Source of the DNA: Symbiodinium microadriaticum
Taxonomy: Eukaryota > Sar > Dinophyceae > Suessiales > Symbiodiniaceae
NCBI GenBank assembly: GCA_001939145.1
Contig: LSRX01000666.1
Location: forward strand, 1 to 64,000
Direction of reading: 5' to 3'
Length of the DNA stretch: 64,000 bases
In this document: positions 22,285-34,223 of the stretch, piece by piece
How the letters are laid out: each line of letters begins with the position of its first letter
How positions within the stretch are numbered: position 1 is the first letter of the stretch
The notes under the pieces: model-generated
Told to the model about the DNA's origin: nothing
Seen by the model: only the letters and a program-made list of their open reading frames with translations
Databases searched by the model: none
Position numbers and translations under genes: made by a program

Positions 22285-25200
22285 CGGTCCTCCTCTGGCT
22301 GGAAGCCGCTCGTTGTTGACAGCTGCCCGCGAAGCATCGACAGGGATTGGAAACCTAAGCTTGGTTGGAGTATCCAGCGACGAAAGGTTCCAAGGGCTGT
22401 CACGAACTCGGCAAAACAAAAAAAAAGCAATCTAGGAATCTAGGCTTTCAAGCCCACATCTTCATACTGTAGCGAACCACAGTTTGTGCCATGCCCAGGC
22501 TGGCAGCAGTACTCGACCGCGTGTTGCGGTTGCACGTAATTCACCGATTGTCGGACTCCAGCAATCGGTGGGAAAAGGGTGCTTGAGCAGCAACACCGCC
22601 GTGCTTGGAAGATGGATGTTAGGGCATGCGCAACTCCATGAGGCCTACCCTGCCGTGCTGCGCAGGGCGCCCAGGCGGCACATCCAGATTGACAAGTGCC
22701 GGTCTGCTGTCTCGCATGGGGTTCGTGCAGGACGACATGTCAATGATCTGACGACGGTGACTGTCTGAATGTTGGCGTGACGTCGACATGTTCTCATCCT
22801 GCTTGTCCGAAAAGCGGAAAGCTTTCGAATCGATGCAGCCAACATCACCTGAGGAAGAAAGTACCGCAGGGCAGAAACAGGGAAAGAAAGTGGAACAGAG
22901 GTGCGTAGTCGCAACGGTTGCGTGCATACAGTTTGTCATGACAGAACTCGCTAGGGCGTCGAAACATCAGGCGAACAGTGAGGCCAATTCCGCGATTTTT
23001 GGACATGGGCATCCGCAGAAAAGACGAAGAACAGTCAGGGCAGCCTGAACACGTGTCGAGAAAGTATCGGATGGAAGCTGCATTAGGAAGGGTTGGTCTG
23101 CCATGCTGCGGCGAAAGCAAGTGTGACAACGCTGTGTGTGATGCAGATGCTGCCGACACTGGGACAGATGGGTTTTTGAAGCCTTTATCTGGGAGACCGC
23201 GGCAGGCATCATGAGCATCATTTTGGGGCGGTTTCGGAAATTTGTGGGCGAGAATCTGGGGCTGGACCGCGATCTTTACGGTCCTTCTGTCACGGGGGGC
23301 ACAAGTGCGGAGTGGAGACCCGATGATGCTCATGATGCTTCTCTCCTTCTGTGCTCCCCTCCATTTCCCACAAAGTTCCGGCCAAAGCGCCCCCCAATGA
23401 TCGGCATGATGGCCGGCCCAGGCGTTTTAAATAGACCAAACAGGTGGACTCGACTCAGGCGATTCATGGAGTAGAGAGTATACGTACGCTGCAAGAGATT
23501 AGGCCCATTAGGCCAACGTAAATAAGAAGATCGCTGGATAAACTTTTTGTAAGCATTTTGTAGCGCATGTGACTTGAGATCGAAGTTTTGCTGAGGCCGA
23601 GCATTCAGTCGACCGGCTCAGATGGCACTGGGTTTCTTTGTCTGTGCAATGAGGGACGCCTGTCTTGTGCTGTCAGACCTGGAGAGTAGCGGTTCTCTAC
23701 CCGCTTCTCAAGCTCCAAAGGCCGCAGCCCGGGAGTTCTTGACAGATTCTCCGTCTTTGGAGAGCCCGTGGGCATGCGTCTGACCGTGAGCACCCGCTGC
23801 AGGCGTTGGACCGGCTTCTGGGTTCCACAAGAACGCCGCCAGGCACTCTGAGAGTCCACGGTTTCTGCAAAAGAGTTTTTTAGGGCCTCGGCAGGCTCTT
23901 GGTATGCATCCTTCGTCTTGCAGCGTGCCGGAGCCAAGCGACTGGGGGACGAGTGCTTCCGTAGCCGTCGGCCTCCATCTCCCTTCGACTCAAGGCAGCC
24001 GAAAGGCGCTGTCCGAGTTCCTCGCACAGACCATCCCTGCGGGAGCCAGGAGCTGTCTGATATGAAGTCAGATGAAGCCCCGTTGATGCGGTATCGGCGA
24101 CCCGAGGCCCCAAAATTCCTGGTCGAGAGGTGGGCCGCCTCGTTGCACATTTCTTTTCTCAGCTTTGAACTTACTCTCCATGCTCGCACAGGTCCCCGAG
24201 AAATGGCAGTGCTGCAGGAACCTTACGACATGCGAACTAAAGCGATAGCACGAGCATGGTAAAGCACCATGTTTGCTTCGCTGAGCAAGGCCATCAAATT
24301 GCCGAAGCACTCCAATGCGGCGTGGGTGTTCTTCGGCAGGCGAAACAGGGTGTTCTGTGAGTGTCGGCTGCAGCAATGCCGCATCTTCAAAGGCCAGCAT
24401 AATGTAGCCTCTCCTAATCCCGCCGTTCACGACAGGAACCCCGGCAGTCGAATACTGCGTGGCCGTCCCGAGCATACAGTCACCTGCCGCGCAACAAGCT
24501 TCTATTTCAGCTCCACACCCGAGACTCGCAAATCAAGGATGCCATCCAGCACAGCGGAACCTGGCATGTGCAGCTGAAAGGCGAGAAGGCGGATCAGTGT
24601 ATGTGCACCTTGACACTTGACACTCCTTCCCAAGCCGAGCCGCTCCAACCAGAGGGACATGTATATGTCTGTGCATATTCAAGTTCACCGCGGTTCGACG
24701 ACCACCCTTGCTGACATCTACATCGGCTGAATAGTGGCCATACCCACAGTGATTGGATGCAGTGCATGAGTCAGACTCGCGGAGCGTGCTTTACCCGGCC
24801 GCCACGTTCATGGATGGTCATCGTCACGTTCTGCGAAAGATGGTCGGGCGACATGCACCTTCTTTGCTCGTGAGCTTGCGCATGCGTGAGAAACAGTTGC
24901 GAGACTGAACCTCTCACATTCGGCCAGGAGCATTCGTGTACAGTGTGCTGGGCTCTCTTGAGTTTCCGTGTCTTAGATCTCTTAGGCCTGTCCTGCACCA
25001 AGGGTAACGGGCCAGCGCTTGCATCAAGACAGCCGACAAGCACCGAAGTCAGAAGATGCCCATAAGATCCGTGTGGCATTTCATGACTCCGAACACTTCA
25101 AAAAGTGCAACGCATGCTGTAGCAAAACGGCCTATCCGCGGGCAAATTCGAGCAGTGCAAGGTCGGTTCACGGATTACTGTCTTCGCTATCACAAGTTGT

Positions 25201-25303
25201 TCTATTGATCCCATTTGTGACTGCACTCCTGGCACCGCGGGATGGGCTTGCTACATCAGGAGGGCGGTCCTGTGCAAAGTAAGAAGGGCGAACGTCCGAT
25301 CGG
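22285..25303. other. Gene-poor stretch with a fold-back repeat
   Basis: No recognised gene on either strand. The only structure I can support is the inverted repeat at 23206-23338. Several medium-length frames exist but show no known motif and no consistent AG|G junctions. Confidence 0.5.
23206..23338. repeat. Inverted repeat, part of a dispersed family
   Basis: GCATCATGAGCATCAT at 23206-23221 is the exact reverse complement of ATGATGCTCATGATGC at 23323-23338, about 100 bp apart, so the segment can fold back. The right arm with flanks (23320-23340) matches 62475-62495 at 20 of 21 positions, showing that the sequence is dispersed in the genome. Confidence 0.7.
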
Positions 25304-25324
25304 GTTGAGCCAAAACCTCTCCGG
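25304..25324 (-). other. Possible degenerate spliced-leader relic (minus strand)
   Basis: The reverse complement, CCGGAGAGGTTTTGGCTCAAC, matches the spliced leader at 16 of 21 positions, including TTTTGGCTCAA. It could mark an old retroposed gene reading toward lower coordinates, but no gene is recognised there and the match could be chance. Confidence 0.25.
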
Positions 25325-25738
25325 AAGGAGAAGTCAATGGTCACGAACCCTTTCTAACTAGTTGAACACGCACTGGATTTGAAGTAGCATCCTCCGGGTA
25401 CAAAACTCGGCACACGTGTCGGTGCTTTCAGTCCTCACAAACCTCGGAACATGAATCACTCTATATGGCCTGTTGCGACACTCTCATGGCAATGATCAAA
25501 CTGGCATGGGCAGGCGGTTACTCGACTCACATCATTTTGGGCTCAGCAATTGAGAGAGAGAGAGCGAGAGAGAGTGTGTGTGAGCGCATATGCACGGCAA
25601 AAACACTCAGAGTGTGGCTTTCTCATTGGGAAAGTCTTCTGACAGTACGATCCCGCATCTGGTCGGTCGGCTTCGGTCATGCTCCCGCGTATTCGTCTTT
25701 TGAAATCGGATGAGTCGCGCGGTACGGGACTCTATGTG

Positions 25739-27047
25739 ATGCGCTGCATCTGTTCGTTCGCTTTCGCCGCGAGTCTTGGTGCCTCAGAAGTTGACATTCG
25801 AGGTTGGGAGCCTCCTCCTTCGAAGTACTGGTTGGAAGATGCACGCTCCTTCCAAGAATTCGATAGAGGCAGCCAGTTTCCGATCTTGAACTTCACCACA
25901 GCCCTTGCACCGGAAATGTTCGACCGCTTGATTCAGGATGGGCGGCCCTTTGTAGTCAGAGGCCTAGGAAAGGCTCACCCGATGCGGGACTGGGACTGCG
26001 AATTTTTCCGCCAGAATGCTGACTTTCGGGATGTACATGGTCGCCGCGAGTATGCTGACTCTGGCAGCCAGCAGCCGCAATGGATGTCCCTTAAAAACGT
26101 AATGTCAGCCGTCGCAAATCAAGGGAGCACGGGAAATGCGAAGGGATCATCTCCGTACTACATCGGTATCAAGGATGTGCAGTATCGCAGTACAGAGGAA
26201 CTACGCAGGGATTCCCACTACAGTCCGACTTGGACCAGGGAACTGCTGGACTTTGTTCAGAACCATACCATCGTCCCTGGCTTCATGCGAGACAGCAACT
26301 TGCGAAGACTTCACGACACTCCGGAGTTTTGGTTCGTTCAGGCTGGTGGAAGCACAGGGGCCAAAGCCCATGTCGACGTTCATCCTGAGTCAACTTGGAG
26401 CTTGCAGCTCTGTGGCAAGAAACGCTGGCGCATCTCCCCCATCGCGCCCCGAGCCACTCCCCATGTGATGAAGCTCTACCAGGATGGGCAAATTTACAGC
26501 AGACCCGAGCATCGATCATGGAATCTCTTCGAGGATACGGTGCTTCTTCCTGGAGATGCCCTATTTTTCGGGCCAGCATTTATTCATCAGACTCTATCCG
26601 AAGACGTTGGGCCGGCTGCATCAGTCACGTGGCGTAAACTTCATGCGTGCCTTCATGCCGCGACTGCGCTTCACGGCAGACTCCCAAGCTTTGTGGCCAC
26701 GACTGCAGCATCTTGTGAAACAGGCCCAAAGGATGGAGTTGCGGAAGATTCCAAAGAAGTCCGATCTGCGAGCATTCCTTGACACAGATGGAGACGGTGC
26801 CGTCACCGAGGCAGAGCGGAGAAACGTGGTTTCTTTGTGGCAAGCACTAATCTCGGAGGTGAAATCAAAGGTTCCGGAGATCCTCCGTCAGAAATTGGAC
26901 CTAGGTGTTGAGGCAGTCATCGAGGATCAGCATGAACTCTCGGATCTTCCCAAAAAGTTGCAGAAAGCTGTGCGACAGTGGGAGAAGCTGGCACTGCAAT
27001 TGGACACTTCTTTGGCTTCCGGCATCTCAGATGGGAGCGAGCTGTAA
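25739..27047 (+). CDS. JmjC/cupin-8 oxygenase with C-terminal EF-hand, one frameshift
   Basis: Intronless. The ATG at 25739 is preferred over the upstream in-frame ATG (25679) because it gives a signal-peptide-like start, 'MRCICSFAFAASLGAS'. Residues about 190-290 carry the JmjC/cupin double-stranded beta-helix: Fe(II) ligands H211 and D213 in 'AKAHVDVHPES', 'LCGKKRW', and distal His 283 in 'GPAFIHQT'. These are the marks of 2OG-dependent hydroxylases and demethylases. After '...AASVTWR' the frame shifts by one base at about 26634-26638 (an AAA run) and continues as 'NFMRAFMPRLRF'. A canonical EF-hand loop, DTDGDGAVTEAE, lies at 26781-26816, followed by a charged helical tail to TAA 27045-27047. 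Unshifted, the first frame would stop at 26782. The break may be an assembly error or a recent pseudogene lesion. The substrate is unknown; a secreted or lumenal protein hydroxylase is one possibility. Confidence 0.87.
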
Positions 27048-28869
27048 ACAGTCTCCGCATCACAAATCCGGCCGTTTCTAACCTTTGCTGGGTGCAGGTG
27101 TACTGTGCAGCAAGCGTCAAGTCTCACTCAATGCGATGTGCAGGTATGGACACTCAAGCCAACTGACGAGCTGCGGCGGAAGGCAGATCAGGGACGTGGT
27201 GCGATGTGGTACGTGTTGGTTTCAACCAGCCATGCCGAGGTCCCCTCTCTGAAGAAGGCGGGACGTGTGCGAGTCCGCTGCATGGAAGGTGATGTCCTGT
27301 GCACCTGCCTCTGCTTCCCCGCACCCGGGTACCCTTTTCGGATCCTTGCATTTGCGGCTTGTGGCGGGGCTCCGAGGCATCAACACCAGGCTTTGGTGGC
27401 ACAGCACGCACATCCCGGCACGTTGCAAGCTCTCCCTGAGTGCCACCTCGACTGCACTGGAGCTTGGATTCTGGTTCTCAGCCAACCCTTGAGTTCCAAA
27501 GACTGGTTTGGGAGATTCGATACAAAGGGCAGTCAATGCTCACGGACACATCTTGCTGTTCTGGTTTCGTAGGCTTCGCCAAGTTTTTCTGAATGCTGTC
27601 GTTGTCTTCGACTTGTCGTTGGCACGATGTTCGAGTCCCAGGTTGCTCGGGACATGTGCAGGCCCCAGGCTGCAGGAAATCGTATGACTTTGGACACCAT
27701 GTGTCGTCAAGGTACCTAGATGGCACCCGTCCTGGAGCCTGCGACATGACCAATGTGGATGGTGCGCACTCCTGTGCTCTTTGATTCGTTGGATTGATGC
27801 TTCCGAGCTATGCAGAGCCTTCGGCTAAAAAGGTCACTACGCATTGAAACCTATTCAGAAAGGTGCAGGGTGCTGAGATGTGCTGAGTGTTCAGGGATCG
27901 TTTCTATCTGCAGTCGGTGTGGGTGTGGTGATGTTACCGCGAAAGAGTTCGCAAGGCCGTCATCTTCACTGAGGACACCGCGCCGCAGCTTCAGCTCCCA
28001 AGGCAAGGTGCAGCCTCGGAAACTTCCGTGTGATTGTGGCGTCGAGAAAGGAGCTCTACTTCGAACTGCGAGCTGCGGGAGAGCGCGTGGCTTGATCTTC
28101 AGTTCTGTCCTCGTTCTGCACTTCACAGTGTCAGGTCAGCGAGGAAGTCTGGTGGTGGTGGCCCCTTGGCCAAGTCTCAGACCTGCGTGACCGGCAGTGG
28201 AGCGAGAATCAGTGGAATGTCAGGCCAAGCGCCCCATCAAGAAAGGAGAGTGGTTTTCGCTCAGCGACAGCGATGTCGAGAGCACTCAGGCAGAGGACCG
28301 ACGGGCCGTGAACCCGCTCCTGCAGCCGCTGCATTTGCAGACAGTCTTTCAGAGGAGCCCAGAGGAACCAAACGCAGGCGCTGAGAACGGGCGGATCGCC
28401 GCAAAGAACAGTTCACACATGCGCGGGAAAGAGGCTCAGTTGGTAGCATGAGAGATGGTGTAGCTGCCAGAAAAACAGTTGCGCATCTCTGCCGCTGTGG
28501 CCGCTATGCGTGAAAGGGCTTGACCATCAATGACGACGACAAACTTGAAGCTGGATTTCTGCATTGTTGCAGTTCCTGACGGTCTGTGCTCCTGCCGAAG
28601 GAGTTGACGCTCAAAGAAGATGTTACCAGAGTTGCTGCAAGGAGCAATGCGCTGAAGAGTTAACGAAGTCATCTACGTGCACTCGTGCCATGACCGCCAT
28701 ATCATCTTGCACGGCGCGCCTGCTTGATTCATTCAGACACAAGCTGTAATCCGACATATGCTACACCAGTCGAGCAAGATCGCACCCACTCGGCTCCCGC
28801 CAGCCACATCAGCTCCAACAGAAGACTGAGTATGAGATAGTCTTAGCACATGTGCCTACATGGAGTGCG
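27048..28869. other. Spacer with short unassigned frames
   Basis: No recognised gene. The 28.2-28.45 kb part has two overlapping coding-like frames, one ending 'SLSEEPRGTKRRR', that could be exons of an unknown protein, but neither shows a domain. The final bases form the 5' side of the NVL gene. Confidence 0.4.
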
Positions 28870-31800
28870 ATGGACAAGCGCCTCCCGCACCGGATCAGGG
28901 ACATTCGACTGCAGCTCCAAGCGTCTGGCAAGACTGCCACTGCCGACGGCGCCTTGAGCAGACATGTCGCGTCCAGAGTTTCAGGGTCAGGTCTCGACTG
29001 TGGTCAGAAGGTTTGCAATTTGCAAATATTGGGCTGTGGCGGAGTCAAGACGAGGGATGTTTCATTAGATTGATGGGGAGGATCGAAGAGGAGGTGGGGG
29101 GTATACATGCGTATGGGCTCTAATTTAAGGGTTCCGGTGTTAGGGATTGCCGTTTTTTTTTTGATTTCAGGTTTCAGGGATTATGGTGATGTTGGGAATT
29201 GGGGTCTCTGGGAGACTCTGGTCTCTGGGTCCTGTGACTAGCGTCTCTGGATGTCTGTGGTTTCATGCTGACCTCGGACTCTGAGACCAGGTGTGAAGGA
29301 TGAGCTGTGCAAAAACTTCGCTGAGTATGGCAGATTAAAGCAGCAAGCCCTGAGGAAGCTGGTGCTGCAAGAGCTGAGTACCCCGTTGCCGGCCACCGAA
29401 ACATGTGGCCCCGAAAGCCGCGAATGTCAAGATGCGCCGACTGCTGGCCCTCCGAAGAAGAAGCGCCGGAAGGATGCAAAAATTGCTCCTCAGGACACAG
29501 CTTTTCCAGACCGGCCTCTCAAAGAAAAGGAGGGGATGAACGAGTCGATGCGGAGGCTTTACGCTCAAGGACCTGCGAGTGCGACGGCCACGGCGCGTGC
29601 ACCGGACGAGAAGGTCGAGGGAGCCTCTCGGCGCGTCCGAGAGAAGGCTATGGCTGCAGCCCGCCGGGAGCAAGGACTGCCGGAACCGCGCGGCTCCGGT
29701 TTTCAACCAGAGGAACGGCCTGAGGAAAGGCTTGAGGATCTCGGAGGCGTCGACGAGATTCTCTTGGACTTGCGCCAGCTTGTCGTTCAGCCTCTTAGCC
29801 ATCCGGAGGTTTTTCAGCACCTTGGTGTCCAGCCTCCGACTGGGGTTCTTCTTTTTGGACCGCCAGGATGTGGAAAGACCAAGATCGCTCATGCCATCGC
29901 CGGTACGACTGGGGTCCCGTTCTTCAAGATCGCTGCCACGGAAATTGTATCGGGGATGTCGGGTGAGTCGGAAGCGAAGATCCGCCAGCTTTTCCAGGCT
30001 GCCATGGCCGCGGCCCCAAGTTTGATCTTCCTGGACGAGGTCGATGCCATCACGCCCAAGCGTGACTCTGCGGGTCGTGAGATGGAGCGCCGCATTGTGG
30101 CGCAACTTCTCACATGCCTTGATGAGCTTCAGAAGGCCAACGTCATTGTCCTTGGGGCTACAAACCGACCCGATGCCCTTGACCCAGCTCTCAGGCGCGC
30201 AGGACGCTTCGATCGTGAGATCGCCATGGGCATACCAGACGAGGCCGCGCGTGCCCGAATCCTGGAGAAGATGGTGACGGGCATGCGCCTGGCAGAAAAC
30301 TTGGATCTGCAATTCTTGGCGAAGAAGACGGCTGGATTTGTAGGTGCAGACCTGTCGGCTTTGACGAAGGAGGCAGCTCTTGGAGCCGTCCAGCGGGCAT
30401 TTTCTGGACTGCAGTCTCAACGGAGTGAGCAGAGCCAGCAGAGTGAGCCGACGGAGTCCTCCGACACATCGCTTCTCCGGCCGTACACTGCGGAAGAGAT
30501 GGCGAATCTGGCAATCGATGCTAGAGACTTCACAGAAGCACTCACCAGAGTCCAGCCGTCGGCGCGGCGCGAAGGCTTCTCAACCATTCCAGATGTGAAG
30601 TGGGACGATGTCGGCGCACTGCAAGAGGTCCAAGCCGACATGGACGCAGCGGTCTGCGAGCCGATTCGCCAGGCGGAGCTCTTCAGAGAGCTTGGTTGGA
30701 GCCCCAGCGTGACACATCAGCGTTGGGTCACCGAGTGCGTGTCTCTGTCTGTGTCTGCGTGTGTGTGTGTGTGTGTGCATGTGCGCAAGCTCTGCCTGTG
30801 TCTGGCTTGGCAGCTTTCTCGCTGGGGGATGCACAACACGAGCTTTAGAAACTTTAGAACAGAGCAAAACGGCAGCGGGTGCCAGCAAACCTGTAGTTAA
30901 TATTTGGTATGAAGCCTTGACCGGTCTTGTAGTCCGAAGCCAGAAACTCATGCCAGTCACCAGCCAACAGTTCAACACTTCGCAGAACCGTCCGGACATT
31001 GCTTGGGTGGTGTGGGAGCCGGAATGGCCAAACCAGCCACCCCCAAGAAGGACAGAACCCTACGGCTCCTCACCAGTAGGCGCATCGGCATCTCAGCAGT
31101 TGCAGGACACCTTTGCGGTGGATCTATACCCGGCACCGCTGATCAAGTGGCACCCATCCGTCGAGCAGCATGAGTCTCTCGTCATGGATGCGGAGAAGCG
31201 TGGCTTGATCAACAAGCAGCCGCCTTAGTGCAGGTGCTGCAAGGGCCCCTTGTTTGCCAGTTCTGGCCCGCAGTCACTGGAGAACGAGGCCCAAGCCGGT
31301 GCATACCCGAAGCACCTCAAACACAACTACAAAGATTGGAAGCCAGGCACGTGGACGGCTATCTCCATCTTTTAACTAGGCTCTATGGGTTCCTTTCAAG
31401 CGGTACAGTGCGCCCTGTGAGGATGAGGAGCTGACAGTGCGGCTCAAAGCAGCGATTGCGTTGGAACCGCCTGTGGAGCCCTCGGGCCTCTCGGCTAAGA
31501 TCGAGGGAGAGGTGCAGTGTGACCGGGCTTCAAAGTCATAAAATGACTTGGTTCGCAACGAATGTGCTAAGGCGGCTACCGAGCCACAGCTTTCTATCAG
31601 AGCGAGGGTTTGGAACCGCGGGAAAGGCGGAAATGTGAGCCGAAGCAGGCACCGGAGTTCAGGAAGCCCAAGCCCGAAGGTAGAGTATGCCATCCAGGAT
31701 GATCCTACTGTTTGGGGCTTATCTTGGAGTCAAATTTCTTAAGTCCCTGAAACAAATCTCGGAGTCACAGGGGATGTTTTTTTTTTTGGTGTGGTTTGGT

Positions 31801-34144
31801 GGTCTGTTGGAGTTGTACCTTTAATCGTGCCTTGTCAGATTCCCTTGAAAGAGTGCCTTGCAGGGGGCCTGCAAGTGTTGTGTTTAGGGTTTCTCTTACG
31901 AGCATTGGGCATCTTTTGCTTGGAATGCCGAGTGCTCCTTGACTGTTTGGGGTCTACGCTGGCATAATTTGAACAGGCTGGAGGCGAGTTCTGTGTAGTT
32001 GCTTCATTCTTCGCACGGACAGGCTGCCGAAAGCAAATATGGTAAGAAGATGCACGATTGTTTTTTGGAGGCAGGTCCGCAAAAGCATGGGCATGTGCTG
32101 TGGAGAGGCTGCGATGCCTTTTCCCCACTCAAAGCTGCCCTTCCAAGGCCCAATTCCGCATACCGTACAACTCCCGTGCGCTGTGGCAGCAGTCAGCGAT
32201 GTTTTCCAACTGGCATGGTCAGCAGCGCAATGCAGCACTAATTGTAAGATACCTCTGCTGAAGCCGAGGAGCAGTTTGTCAAGGTGGCAGTGTATGCGGT
32301 GGCTGACGGTGCGGATGTGCCAGTTGGTGAAGCCACAGTGCCCATTGCGGACCCAAAGGCCGAGACCATGACTGGCTGGCGGCACGGCTGCAAGAAGATG
32401 CTGGCAGATCCTACTGCATTGCGGGGAGCTTGCATGTCGCAGGGCAGTCGAAGCAGAATAAATCGTCCAGAATCGACAAAGTGCCCGCTAAATGGGCCGC
32501 AAGTCGGCCACAAGCATTGCGCTAAGTGAGTTGACCTGCATCTTCGCAATCGAATCTGCTCGATCGGCGCATATGCCCCAGCACGATCTAGTTCCTCGCA
32601 TGATCTTTCATGTTTCGGGCGCACATACCCGTAGCCATACCTTCAAGCTTGGGTTTAACCGGTGTTTGCAGCTATCCGGAACAATTAGAGCGGACCGAAC
32701 ACATCGCGTGGATGTCCGGGTCACCGCACGGGGTTCATTGGCTGCAAAGACACATTTATGCAGGGGCTTAAGGCTGGCCGGGTTCCGGTACAGGAGCAGC
32801 CGCTCGCAGAAGGACATAGTTATTCCACTCCTTGGTTCTTTCTCGAGCACTTTGATGAGATGTGTCCACAAGTTCATGTTACTCGTTCGACCTCTGAACA
32901 CGCCTCCCTGTCTATCTGAGTCCCACACCGAAAAACCCCAGTGTTCCAGCGCAGAGTTCGACTCTCAGGCGACTTATGCAGGACTTCGAAGAGACCGGGG
33001 AGGCTAGGTTGGAGGTTGCGCATCACTGCATGTGAAAGAGCTCTCCTGCGTTTCAGTCAGGTCGAGCTCCAAGTGGTCTTCCCCGGAGATGATGTTTCAG
33101 TAGCAGAAACAGCCGATAAGTCGACTGAAAGCTACGAATCCAAGTTGCACGTCAGGCTCTTCGTCATTCTTGTTTCGGTCATACGTGAATCATACTTGGG
33201 CAATTGCATCAGCAGACACAGGGTTGGAGGCGGTCTATGCTTACATCGGCATTTTTCGATCACGGTGGAGGTGACGCTTGTTGTTGCTCACTGAACGCAA
33301 CACTGCAGACCACCTGCAAGGACCTGGAAGCAAAGTACGCCTCCGTGGCTTCAAAGTCTGTGGTGGAATCTGTGGGTGAGCTGCAGTCGAAGCAAGATTC
33401 TGCTGAATCGATGGTCCCAGAACCTACGAGTCACATGTCGGACACGCGGCCCGCCTGCATAAGTGCAGAGAGGACAGCACTGAGAGAAGGGCGTGTGGAG
33501 AAAATCACACGCCAACTTATTTCCCGCGTAATAGACCCATCTAATACAAATAAGAGGCTGGCAGGCTGAGAATGAAGAATGAAGACGAGCCAACACGCGA
33601 CCCAACCTGTGCATGTCCACTGGAAGAAGCAGATGCATTCGCTACCATTTTCACTGCGCTAGGACAGAAGACCGAAGCGCCACCAGCAGGCCAAAATCGC
33701 ACTAAAATGTCAGAAGACGTAGCCTCCCATCTACAATCCTGCGACCTGCCAAGGCAAATCAAGCCCTGGATAGATCAACAGCACACGAAGAGGATTTCAC
33801 GGTTTTTCTTGTTGCAAGATGGACCAGTGGGAAGATATTGCATCGGTTGGGGTTTGTCTGCTCGCATCGGATTGTCCGAGTGTTGCGGCGGTGTCGACCA
33901 CGGAAGGTCCTCGTCACGGGAGCAAAAACAGTGCGAACCAGCCAGCAAGAGAAACGCTAGATACCCGCACATGTACATGCACATTCCACATACATAGATT
34001 ACATAGAGGCATTCAGATACGATGTACGTAGATGTATAGAAACGCACAGATTCATTTAAAGATGACCGGCTAGCTAGCCAGCCAGCTATATTCATCGATA
34101 CATAGATAGATAGGTCGATGGATGGGATAGATGGATTGACAGAC

Positions 34145-34223
<79 letters not shown>

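Noticed and set aside
27640..27665. tRNA T-arm-like string (GTTCGAGTCCCAGG)
   Set aside because: No matching acceptor stem, D-arm or anticodon arm can be folded around it.
29293..30900. A single-domain AAA protein ending in the GT-rich tract
   Set aside because: The last part is read-through into an intron (GTGTGT run); the D2 domain continues in phase at 42239, so the gene is a double-AAA NVL.
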